NCBI RefSeq assembly: GCF_003353055.1
Contig: NZ_QKWJ01000006.1
Location: forward strand, 62,001-126,000
From: Cupriavidus lacunae
Lineage (GTDB): Bacteria > Pseudomonadota > Gammaproteobacteria > Burkholderiales > Burkholderiaceae
Reading direction: 5' to 3'
Length of the DNA stretch: 64,000 nucleotides
Of this stretch, positions 45,654 through 53,524 are shown piece by piece. How positions within the stretch are numbered: position 1 is the first letter of the stretch; every line of letters starts with the position of its first letter. The notes under the pieces were generated by a model. That model worked only from the letters and a program-made list of their open reading frames with translations. It did no database searches and was not told the DNA's origin. The position numbers and the translations under genes are program-made.

Positions 45654-46637
45654 TCAGACCGCTGGCCTGACCGCCTCGCACGGCGGTTCGTTGCGCCTTG
45701 GCGCCACCGCGGCGCCGGTGTTGGATTCGCGCGTGATGCGTTCGTCGCCGCTGACCCATTCCAGCGTGGCGCCGCGCTGCAAGGCTGCGTACACCGCCTC
45801 GCCCTTGTTGCGTACCTTCAGCCGCTGGTAGAGCGTGCAGGCATGGCTTTTCACTGTGGCCACCGAGATATTGAGCATGCGGCTGACCGTCTTGATCGGA
45901 TAGCCGCGTGCCAGCAGCACCAGCACTTCATACTGGCGCGGCGTGATCTTGAGCATTTCAGCTTCGTCGTAGCCGGGCTCTTCCTCGGTCAGCGACACGG
46001 CATCGGCTGCCGCAGAGGCAGGCGTAGAGGTCGGCGCAGACAGTGGCTGGCCCGGCCTGAGGTCGGTCAGGTCCCGTACCGCGACGGCGGAGCGCAGCGC
46101 GGCGCGCGGGGTGCTGGCGCAGGACGCCAGCGACAACTGCTCCCCCGGCAGGGGGGCCGCGTGCGCGGCACTGAGCGGCAGCGGCGCGGCCGAGGCGAGT
46201 GACTGGGTGGCCGGCATGGCCGAGCGCGATGCCGAGGGCAACGCGCCGGTCTCCGCGGCGAACAGCAGCCCCTGCACGCCCGACACCGCCATCCGGATGG
46301 CAGCCTCGATCACCGCCAGCGAGGCGGACTTGGGCAGGCAGCCGCATACGCCGCGCGCGCTGTCCGCGGTGGGCACATGCAAGGGCAGGGTGTCAGCCAG
46401 GATGAGAATGCGCTGTGGCGCCAGCGCCTGCCGGGCCTGTTCCAGTTGCGCCCAGCCGGGACCCGTGTCGGCCGGCATGCCGAACACCAGCAGGTCTGCA
46501 TTGTGGTGCCGGGCGTCCAGCCTGGCGATATCCGCGGGCACAATGGCCGCAACCTGAGCGGATTCCTGGATGTTCTCGAGCATCTGCAAAAGCCCGAGCC
46601 GGAGCAGCGGATGCTCCTCGATCAGCAAGGCATTCAT
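45654..46637 (-). CDS. LuxR-family regulator with degenerate receiver, second copy
   Basis: 327 residues. Receiver domain 1-125 begins NALLIEEHPLLRLGL; the acidic pair is E7-E8 but the phosphoacceptor position is again Val (V51 in DLLVFGMP). The Lys is kept (CLPKSAS). A long Ala/Ser/Pro-rich linker (about 130-220) leads to a LuxR helix-turn-helix at 230-294 nearly identical to that of the gene at 5395. The ATG has GGGGAG 8 bases upstream; an in-frame GTG is 3 codons earlier. It stands at the far end of the locus and reads into the GT2-gmd-fcl run. Confidence 0.85.
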   Translation of the reverse strand: MNALLIEEHPLLRLGLLQMLENIQESAQVAAIVPADIARLDARHHNADLLVFGMPADTGPGWAQLEQARQALAPQRILILADTLPLHVPTADSARGVCGCLPKSASLAVIEAAIRMAVSGVQGLLFAAETGALPSASRSAMPATQSLASAAPLPLSAAHAAPLPGEQLSLASCASTPRAALRSAVAVRDLTDLRPGQPLSAPTSTPASAAADAVSLTEEEPGYDEAEMLKITPRQYEVLVLLARGYPIKTVSRMLNISVATVKSHACTLYQRLKVRNKGEAVYAALQRGATLEWVSGDERITRESNTGAAVAPRRNEPPCEAVRPAV

Positions 46638-47345
46638 TGACTTCACTCCCCGTTTTTTCCCGGGGGCGGACTGCAGGGTGCTTTGCGTATGGAGGGCATA
46701 ACAGGGCGGCAGTCACCGGGGTGACTGGCGACTGACACTGTGGCTGACCCCCATGCTTCCATGCCCGGCGGTTCCGTTCTTCTGATTGGAACTTGTCGAC
46801 AGCTGGAAGGATGACCCTGGACCCGAACCCGGGAGATACTTACTCCTAAATCAATTGAAATTCATCTTATGGGCTGAGTGAATGGAATGCAAGCGAGTGG
46901 GTTAGGGATGGGAGAGGGTGGAAATGAACGGACATTAATAATCCTTTCAAAAATCACCAAAATGTGTCGTAACAGGTTCCGCAAACGCCGCGCTGGCGCC
47001 GTTCGCGGTGGTTTCACTGATGTGACATTCAGAATTTAATTGGTTGCAAGACTGAAACAGATTGGATTATCAATACCCCCAATATGGCGGTTTTATAACC
47101 CCATTGTGGGGTGTCCGTAATATATCTGCAGCGGCGCTGCTCCAATTATGAAACGAGGGCGCGGATGGTTGTTGCGAAATCAAAGTGCCTGATTTTTCAT
47201 CGGGTCGGGCGCATGGCCTAATGCTTCTGGATGAGGCCCGGCTACCACCGCGGATGAGGGCTGCGGCGCCGGCAGCACCGGCCGCGCCGTGCTTGCCACC
47301 AACCGCCGGAAGGCGGGGTGCAATCCCGGTGCGGCCGGCCAGACA
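46638..47345. promoter_or_regulatory. AT-rich intergenic region upstream of the second regulator
   Basis: 708 bases with no supported gene, strikingly AT-rich for this genome between about 46830 and 47160 (for example TAATAATCCTTTCAAAAATC, TTATAACCCCATTG). It holds a small hairpin, ACCCCA-TTG-TGGGGT, at 47098-47112. It probably carries the regulator promoter and perhaps binding sites for nucleoid proteins. Confidence 0.5.
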
Positions 47346-47663
47346 TCACCGTACCCAGTGGCCAGGGCGCATGACCCAGCCGTTCGGGCCGCGCACCCAG
47401 CGCTCCGGCACATAGCGGTAGCCTGCGCGCTCGGCCTGCCAGTAACCGCCGCGCCAGGCGTAGCGCCCGCCGGTGGCTGCCCAGTGGCCCGGCACCCACA
47501 CCTGGCCGCGACGCGCGGCAGGATGTGGCTCATAACGCGGCGGCGGGGGCGGATGGCCATAGCCCTGGGCGACCATGACCGGTTGGGCCTCGGCAGGGGC
47601 GGTCAGTCCGAAGGCGCCGCCCGTGGCGAGGACGGCAGCAGCAAGCAGGAGTTGGCGTTTCAT
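47346..47663 (-). CDS. YXWGXW-repeat secreted protein
   Basis: 105 residues. N-terminal signal peptide (KRQLLLAAAVLATGGAFGL, cleavage near APAEAQ). The mature part is rich in Trp, Tyr, Gly and Arg with short repeats (VWVPGHWAATGG, YAWRGGYWQAE, PERWVRGPNGWVMRPGHWV) typical of small periplasmic YXWGXW proteins of unknown role. AAAGGAG precedes the ATG. Confidence 0.8.
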   Translation of the reverse strand: MKRQLLLAAAVLATGGAFGLTAPAEAQPVMVAQGYGHPPPPPRYEPHPAARRGQVWVPGHWAATGGRYAWRGGYWQAERAGYRYVPERWVRGPNGWVMRPGHWVR

Positions 47664-47692
47664 ATGGATGCTCCTTTGGGCGGATGGATCAG

Positions 47693-47815
47693 TCAGTAGC
47701 GGTCATAGTGGTGGTAGCGCGGGGGCGGACCCTCGCGCGGGGGCACCACGATGCAGGCGGAAAGCAGTGCGGCCGTGGTGGACAGCAGCACGACCAGGGA
47801 GAGGGCGCGTTTCAT
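47693..47815 (-). CDS. very small predicted lipoprotein
   Basis: 40 residues. KRALSLVVLLSTTAALLSAC is a lipoprotein signal with lipobox LLSAC; only about 20 residues follow (IVVPPREGPPPRYHHYDRY), basic and aromatic. AGGAA precedes the ATG. It is upstream of, and co-directional with, the YXWGXW gene, and the two start codons share the context CATATGAAACGC. Confidence 0.65.
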   Translation of the reverse strand: MKRALSLVVLLSTTAALLSACIVVPPREGPPPRYHHYDRY

Positions 47816-48291
47816 ATGGGTTCCTGGCGGGTTCGCGTTGGACACGGCTTCAATGTAGCGGCCGGCCCCCCGCACTGGGTGCTTGCACTTGTAAGGCTGT
47901 CTCACATGGGGGTGGCCGTTGGCGAAGGCCGGTGACGAGCGCGTGGCGCCTTGGAAACCCTTGCCTGTCAAGGCTTTGCGGGCAGGGCGGCGGCCCCGGG
48001 GCGGGGCGCGGGCGGGCCACGTCGGAGGTAATGTGACGTTACACCGGAAATAATTCTCGCAAGGCGGCAGGACGCGGACTCGCCGCTGCACCGTTTGCGG
48101 GCGGCCCCGCCGGGCACGCAGAAACAGGTACGCCTGGACGGTGCGCGATGCCTCGCCATGGCGCGACAGTGGGCGCACGGGAACCGTTACGGTGCGTGCA
48201 CGGGCGCAATGCCGGCCATTGGCAGTGGCATAAAGCTTGCGCCATGGGCTATACCAATCGGAAGTGGCCTCGCGTGCTTGAAGGAGGCGCC
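47816..48291. other. intergenic region with third copy of the dispersed motif
   Basis: 476 bases with no supported gene. It contains the reverse-orientation copy of the 19-bp motif at 48117-48135. Open frames across it lack family features. Confidence 0.45.
48117..48135 (-). repeat. dispersed 19-bp motif, copy 3
   Basis: On the minus strand this reads AGGCGTACCTGTTTCTGCG, 17 of 19 identical to copies 1 and 2. Similarity to copy 1 continues for about 11 further bases (TGCCCGGCGGGG against TGGCCGGCGCGG). Confidence 0.5.
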
Positions 48292-48429
48292 ATGCCCGTC
48301 ATGCTGATCGTGCTTGCCTTGCAATGGTTGCAAGGGCTGTCGCCGCCCGCCGCAGCCTTGTTCGCGCTGCCGCAGGAGTCGGCGCCCGCGGATGCAACGG
48401 CCATTGTCGAGACGGCCGTGACACGCTGA
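48292..48429 (+). CDS. possible small hydrophobic protein
   Basis: 45 residues, beginning PVMLIVLALQWLQGLSPPAAALFALP, a likely signal or membrane segment, followed by a short acidic/Ala tail. AAGGAGG lies 4 bases before the ATG, which is the main support. It precedes the cyanase gene by about 90 bases. No family recognised; may be a leader or not translated. Confidence 0.4.
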   Translation: MPVMLIVLALQWLQGLSPPAAALFALPQESAPADATAIVETAVTR

Positions 48430-48518
48430 CCCGGCAGTGCCGCCGGGATGGTATCAACTCCCAGCCGCCGTGGCAGTCCGAGTGGTTTCATCCAACCCAC
48501 CCCTGTCATGGAGGTAGC

Positions 48519-48962
48519 ATGAACCGCAGCGACGTTACCGACCTCATCATCGAAGCCAAGGTCACCCGCGGCATTACCTGGGCGCAGGTGGCCGATCGCG
48601 TCGGCCGCAGCAAGGAATGGACAACCGCGGCGTGCCTGGGCCAGATGGCGTTCGATGCCGCCGGCGCGCGCGCGGTGATGGAGGTGTTCGGGCTGCCGCC
48701 CGAGGCCGAGCCCTGGCTGCGCGAGGTGCCGTACAAGGGTTCGCTGCCCACGCAGGTGCCTGCCGATCCGCTGATCTACCGCTTCTATGAGCTCATCAGC
48801 GTGTACGGCACCACGTTCAAGGCGCTGATCCACGAAGAGTTTGGCGACGGCATCATGAGCGCGATCGACTTCCGCATGGACCTGCAGCGCGAGCCCGACC
48901 CCAACGGGGACCGGGTGCGCATCGAGATGTCGGGCAAGTTCCTGCCCTACAAGACGTACTGA
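48519..48962 (+). CDS. cynS: cyanate hydratase (cyanase)
   Basis: 147 residues. Converts cyanate and bicarbonate to ammonia and CO2; a cytosolic decamer. The catalytic triad R88, E91 and S114 (YRFYE, GIMSAID) keeps the spacing of the E. coli residues 96/99/122. An N-terminal helical domain precedes it. GGAGG lies upstream of the ATG. It is convergent with the broken MFS gene that would be its permease partner. Confidence 0.96.
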   Translation: MNRSDVTDLIIEAKVTRGITWAQVADRVGRSKEWTTAACLGQMAFDAAGARAVMEVFGLPPEAEPWLREVPYKGSLPTQVPADPLIYRFYELISVYGTTFKALIHEEFGDGIMSAIDFRMDLQREPDPNGDRVRIEMSGKFLPYKTY

Positions 48963-48977
48963 CGACCTGCCTGGGAT

Positions 48978-50236
48978 CTATTGCGGGGCGTAGCTGGCCG
49001 CGCGCACCGGCGGCATCGCAAAGGACACGCCATAGCGCGCCGGGTCCAGGCGCATGGTCAGCACGCCGACCACCGCGGCGCAGGCCAGGTGGTACCACCA
49101 GCCGGCGGCGAAGTCGCCGGTATGCTCGTGCAGCATGGCGGTGATCCACGGCGCCAGCGATGCCAGCAGGAAGCCGCCGCCCTGCATCACGGCGCTCAGC
49201 GCGCCGGCGCTGTCGGGGTCCGGCAGGTGGTCCAGCGCCACCACCAGGTACAGCGCAAAGCAGCCACCCAGGCCGGCGCCGCCGATCACGGCCCATGCCT
49301 GCGGGGCGGCGTCGGGCCACAGCGCGAACCCGGCAAAGCCCGCCACCTGCAGCGCCAGTGCCAGCGCCATCCACGCGCGGCGGTCCAGGCTGCGCGCCGC
49401 CAGTGCCGGCAGCAGCAGCGCCGCGGCGGCCTGCGCCACCGCCATCAGCGCCACCAGCGAGCCGCTGGCCGGCGCGCTCCAGCCGTGGCTCTGGTAGAAC
49501 GGCGCCAGCCACGCCACCAGCGAGGCATAGCCGCCGTTCATCACGCCAAAGCACGCCATCAGCAGCCAGGTGCGCGGACGCCGCAACAACGCGCGGGTCG
49601 CGCCCGCCGGGCGGCTTGCAGGCGCGGCCGCGGGCATGTGAGCCGCGGCACGCGGCAGCGCCAACCAGGCCAGGGCCAGCGCCGCCAGCGCGGGCACGGC
49701 CCACAGCGCCAGCTGCCGGCCAGGTCGGTCACACAGGGCGACAGTTGCGCGCCCAGCGCGCCGCCGCCCATCAGCGCGGCGGAATACAAGCCCATCACCG
49801 GCGCCACGCGCCCCGGGAACTCCTGCTTGACCAAGCCCGGGCAGGCTGCCTGCACCACTGCCACGCCCAGTCCGCACAGCGCCGCCGAGGCGATCAGCCA
49901 GGTGCCGTCGGCCACGCCCAGCCGCAGCGCGCACCCGGCGCCGAGCAAGGCCAGCGCGCCCAGCACCGCGGTGCGCGCGCCCATCCGCGCACGGATGGCC
50001 GGGCCGAAGAACGCCCCCACGCCCATCAGCAGCATCGGCAGCAGCGTCAGCCAGGCCATGCCCTGGTAGCCGAGGCCGGTGCCGGTGCGGATGGCCGGGG
50101 CCAGCGGGCCGACCGCGGTCAGGAACGGCCGCAGGTTCAGGCCGATGCCGGCCACGGCCGCCAGCACCAGCCAGCGCGGCGGCGACGGGCGCACGGTGCC
50201 GACGGCGCGGCCAGCCTCGCGCGCGGCCTCAGCCAC
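48978..50236 (-). pseudogene. MFS transporter (CynX-like), frameshifted
   Basis: Two halves of one 12-helix major facilitator protein lie in different frames. The N-terminal half (about 49720-50236, GTG start) has WLVLAAVAGIGLNLRPFLTAV and GAFFGPAIRARMGARTAVL; the C-terminal half (48978 to about 49720) resumes with QLALWAVPALAALALAWLA. The join is near 49711-49722, in the loop after helix 6, and fits a net loss of one base. Family members export or import cyanate and similar anions, which suits the neighbouring cyanase. It may be a true pseudogene or a sequencing error. The start overlaps the deaminase gene end by 8 bases. Confidence 0.7.
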
Positions 50237-50687
50237 GGGGAGCGCGCATGCCGTAGAGCTGCGCGGCGGAGATGTCGACCGGCACCCGCGTGAGCGGCAG
50301 CGGCGGCGGGGTGAGCGACAGGCGCAGCGCCTGGTAGGCGGCCTCGCTCGACATGCCGTAGGGCGCGGCATCGTTGTTGTCGAAGGCGTAGTACACGGCC
50401 TGCACGCCGGCCATGGTCATCGCCGCCAGGCACATCGGGCAGGGGTGGCCGCTGGCATAGACCAGGCTGCCGCGCAGGTCGGGGCGGCCCAGCTTGCGCG
50501 CGGCGGCGCGCACAGCCTCCATTTCGGCATGGGTGGTGGGGTCGTGGCTGTGGACGATGTCGTTGACGCCGGTGGCGACGGTCTCGCCGTCGAGCACCAG
50601 CACGGCGCCGAAGGGGCGGGCGCCGCGGTCACGGTTGGCAACGGCCAGGCGAACCGCCTCGTGCATGAATTCCTGGTGAGTGGTCAT
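50229..50687 (-). CDS. nucleoside/nucleobase deaminase
   Basis: 152 residues of the cytidine deaminase-like superfamily, guanine deaminase / TadA type. The zinc site is H53-A-E55 (THAEMEAV) and C83-P-M-C86. It would deaminate a purine base or related compound in the cytoplasm. Co-transcribed with the MFS gene and divergent from the LysR gene. Substrate uncertain. Confidence 0.85.
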   Translation of the reverse strand: MTTHQEFMHEAVRLAVANRDRGARPFGAVLVLDGETVATGVNDIVHSHDPTTHAEMEAVRAAARKLGRPDLRGSLVYASGHPCPMCLAAMTMAGVQAVYYAFDNNDAAPYGMSSEAAYQALRLSLTPPPLPLTRVPVDISAAQLYGMRAPRG

Positions 50688-50861
50688 GATTGGCAAAGTG
50701 AGTGCATGCTCGCCAGCAGGGCGGCATGGGTCTTTGAGGGGCTTGCCCAGTGGCGGCGGGGCGCAGGCCGGGGCAGCGTGCCAACTGTACGCCGGGGCTT
50801 GGTAATTGGGAAATTAAATGATGAAATCGCTGGCAGTGGAAAATCCAATGGATAACCGGCC

Positions 50862-51761
50862 ATGCAGGACCCTAGCCTTGATCCCGTGCTGTTGCAGAGC
50901 TTTGTCGCCGTCGCGGAGAGCGGCAGCTTTACCCGCGCCGCCCAGCGCGTGCACCTGACCCAGTCGACCGTCAGCCAGCAGGTGCGCCGCCTGGAAGACC
51001 AGCTTGGCTGCGCGCTGCTGGACCGTGGCGGCCGCTATGTGACGACCACGCCGGAAGGCGAGCGGCTACTGGGCTACGCGCGCCGCCTGCAGCAGCTGAT
51101 GGCCGAGGCGGTGGGGCAGCTACGCCAGAGCGCCGGCCAGGGCGAGATCCGCATCGGCGTGCCCGAGGACTTTGCCGCGCGGCCGCTGACGCCGGTGCTG
51201 GCGGGGTTTGCCGATGACTGGCCGGGCATGCGGCTGGAGGTGACCAGCGGCATGAGCCATGAGTTGTGGCAACGCTTCCAGGACCGGGAACTGGACCTGG
51301 TGCTGGTCAAGCAGCGGACCGGGCAGGCGCCGGGGCTGGCCAGCTGGCCCGAGCCGCTGTGCTGGATCGACAGCCGCAGCCGTCCGGCGGTGGCGCGCGA
51401 CCCCGTGCCGCTGGTGGTATTTCCGGCGGGCGGGCTGTACCGCGGCGAGATGACGCACGCGCTCGATGCCGGCGGCCGGCGCTGGCGCGTGGCCTTTGTC
51501 AGCGCCAGCCTGGCCAGCATCCTGGCCGCGGTGGCCGATGGCCTGGGCGTGACGCTGCTGCCGCGGCGCCTGGCCACGGCCCACCACACGGTGCTGGAGG
51601 ATGCCTGGCCCGCCGCGGTGCCCGACGTCGAGCTCAGCCTGCACGCGCAGCCGGACCTGCCAGCCGCGGCGCGCGACATGGCCGCGCGGCTGGCCGCGCT
51701 GTGCGAGACCGTGATGGGGCCGGGAGCGCCGCCCGCGGATCAGCCGAAGAACTCGTTGTAG
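50862..51761 (+). CDS. LysR-family transcriptional regulator
   Basis: 299 residues. The N-terminal helix-turn-helix is SGSFTRAAQRVHLTQSTVSQQ; the rest is a periplasmic-binding-protein-like effector domain (IRIGVPEDFAARPLTPVL). It is divergent from the deaminase-MFS genes with a 174-base AT-richer spacer containing TAATTGGGAAATTAAATGA, so it likely regulates them and itself. Effector unknown. Confidence 0.92.
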   Translation: MQDPSLDPVLLQSFVAVAESGSFTRAAQRVHLTQSTVSQQVRRLEDQLGCALLDRGGRYVTTTPEGERLLGYARRLQQLMAEAVGQLRQSAGQGEIRIGVPEDFAARPLTPVLAGFADDWPGMRLEVTSGMSHELWQRFQDRELDLVLVKQRTGQAPGLASWPEPLCWIDSRSRPAVARDPVPLVVFPAGGLYRGEMTHALDAGGRRWRVAFVSASLASILAAVADGLGVTLLPRRLATAHHTVLEDAWPAAVPDVELSLHAQPDLPAAARDMAARLAALCETVMGPGAPPADQPKNSL

Positions 51762-51928
51762 TAGCGGGTGCAGGTGCCAGCCGGACGGAAGGTGTAGGGC
51801 AGCTCGGCCATGGCGGCGGCTTCGAGCGAGCCGAACGGGATGTCGGGCGCGGTCATGGGGCTGGCGTCGTCCGTGGATTGGTGCTCGGGGTGCGCATGCT
51901 GGGCGCGGGCGTGGGATGGCGAAGTCAT
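51740..51928 (-). CDS. small hypothetical protein overlapping the LysR 3' end
   Basis: 62 residues: a His/Ser-rich N-terminal half and a C-terminal half ending LPYTFRPAGTCTRYYNEFFG, which looks like a conserved small domain. It overlaps the LysR gene by 22 bases on the other strand. GAGCCTGAC precedes the ATG. No function proposed. Confidence 0.45.
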   Translation of the reverse strand: MTSPSHARAQHAHPEHQSTDDASPMTAPDIPFGSLEAAAMAELPYTFRPAGTCTRYYNEFFG

Positions 51929-52208
51929 GTCAGGCTCACTTTCAAGGGCCGGGCGGGTGCAGTGTCAACCTCCCGGCAACGACGGAACGGCGTTGTCAGC
52001 GCTGTAGCCATGCTAATGCTGCAGCGCGGCGCAGTCAGCCACCCCGGGCTGAACACACTGTTGCGAAATCGCGCCCAATCGATGTGACTTGTCCGCTGTT
52101 GCCTGCGGTTGGCCCATGCCGATGCGTTGCGCCGCCGCCTGCTGCGGCAGGGTCTATATTGGCGGAGGGGCGGCCCGCGCCGGGTTTCCCCATCCATTGG
52201 ATTGCGCC

Positions 52209-52904
52209 ATGCCACTGCCACCGTGCTTTGCTGATCGCCGCGAGGCGGGCCAATACCTGGGCCGCCACCTGGCCGAGCTTGGCTTTGGCGCCGCGCGGCT
52301 GGGCCAGCCGGCGCTGGTGCTGGCGCTGCCGCGCGGCGGCGTGCCGGTGGCCTATGAGGTGGCGCGCGCGCTCGACGCACAGCTGGACGTGCTGCTGGTG
52401 CGCAAGATCGGCGCCGCCGGCTACCCGGAACTGGCGCTGGGCGCGGTGGTGGAGGGCGATGCCGGCGGCGGCGGGCCGCATACGGTGGTCAATGACGACC
52501 CGTGGGCGCGCCGCGCCGTCGAGAGCGGCAGCTTCGATGCCGAGCGCGGCCGGCAGCTCGATGAGATCACGCGGCGCCAGCAGCGCTATCGCGGCGGTGC
52601 GCCGGTGCCGGCGCGCGCGGGCCGCACGGTGATCGTGGTCGATGATGGCGTGGCCACCGGCGCCACCATGCGCGCGGCGCTGGAAGGCGTGCGCATGGCC
52701 GGGGCGGCGCGCGTGGTGGCGGCCACGCCGGTGGGCGCGCAGGACGGGCTGGCCAGCCTGTCGGCGGCGGCCGACGAAGTGATCTGCCTGAACACGCCGC
52801 CCAGTTTCGGCGCGGTGGGAGCTTTCTACCTGGATTTCAGCCAGACCAGCGACGAAGAGGCGCTGGCCCTGCTGCGCGCGGCGGCGGCACCGCCCGCGCC
52901 CTGA
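52209..52904 (+). CDS. phosphoribosyltransferase-family protein
   Basis: 231 residues. The PRPP-binding loop is TVIVVDDGVATGATM; the N-terminal half has LVLALPRGGVPVAYEVA and LLVRKIGAAG as in the group of stand-alone phosphoribosyltransferases often annotated next to erythromycin-esterase or dienelactone-hydrolase genes. Substrate unknown. It stands alone, ending 15 bases before the converging small aconitase subunit gene. Confidence 0.82.
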   Translation: MPLPPCFADRREAGQYLGRHLAELGFGAARLGQPALVLALPRGGVPVAYEVARALDAQLDVLLVRKIGAAGYPELALGAVVEGDAGGGGPHTVVNDDPWARRAVESGSFDAERGRQLDEITRRQQRYRGGAPVPARAGRTVIVVDDGVATGATMRAALEGVRMAGAARVVAATPVGAQDGLASLSAAADEVICLNTPPSFGAVGAFYLDFSQTSDEEALALLRAAAAPPAP

Positions 52905-52919
52905 CGTTCAACCCGCCGC

Positions 52920-53477
52920 TCAACCCAGTTGGCCGCGTTCCCGGGCCAGGCGCGCCTTCAGGTGCGGCACCAGCCCGCCGGCGGCCAGGATTGCGCGCAG
53001 GAAGTCCGGAATGGGTTCGCACGCGACCAGGCTGCCGTCGTCCAGGCGCAGTTGCGCCGTGTCAAGGTCCAGCACCGCGTGCGCGCCGTCGGCCAGCCGG
53101 CCGGTGTCGGCGCAGACCAGCACCGGCAAGCCCAGGTTGATGGCATTGCGGTAGAAGAGCCCACCAAAGGATTGCGCCACCACTGCCGCCACGCCCAGCT
53201 CGCGCAGCGCCTGCGGCGCCTGCTCGCGCGATGAGCCGATGCCGAAGTTGGCGCCTGCCACCAGCACGTCTCCGGGGCGCACGCTGCCGGGAAACTCCGG
53301 GCGCACCGAGGCCAGGCAATGGCGGGCCAGCACGGGCAGCGGCGATTTCATCAGCACGGCCGGGGCCATGGCATCGGTATCGATGTTATCGCCGAAGCGC
53401 CACAGGCGGCCGGCAGGGGCAGCAACAGGGGCAGCAACAGGGGCGGGGGCAGGGTTGGGGGCGTCAGCAGAGGTCAT
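52920..53477 (-). CDS. aconitase/isopropylmalate dehydratase-family small subunit
   Basis: 185 residues, the swivelling domain of a two-subunit dehydratase. FGDNIDTDAMAPA and GANFGIGSSREQAPQAL are the signature stretches. A Pro/Ala run lies near the N-terminus. It is the last gene of a leftward operon with the large subunit and a TctC-type binding protein, so a catabolic hydratase for a di- or tricarboxylate is more likely than leucine biosynthesis. Confidence 0.85.
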   Translation of the reverse strand: MTSADAPNPAPAPVAAPVAAPAGRLWRFGDNIDTDAMAPAVLMKSPLPVLARHCLASVRPEFPGSVRPGDVLVAGANFGIGSSREQAPQALRELGVAAVVAQSFGGLFYRNAINLGLPVLVCADTGRLADGAHAVLDLDTAQLRLDDGSLVACEPIPDFLRAILAAGGLVPHLKARLARERGQLG

Positions 53478-53524
53478 GCAGTCAGTCTGTCCCGCCAGGC
53501 GGGCTCTAAGTCAGGTCCGCGGCG

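Noticed and set aside
49000-50290. Rightward open frames across the MFS and deaminase region
   Set aside because: They are Arg/Ala/Pro-rich shadows; the membrane-protein and deaminase signatures are on the minus strand.
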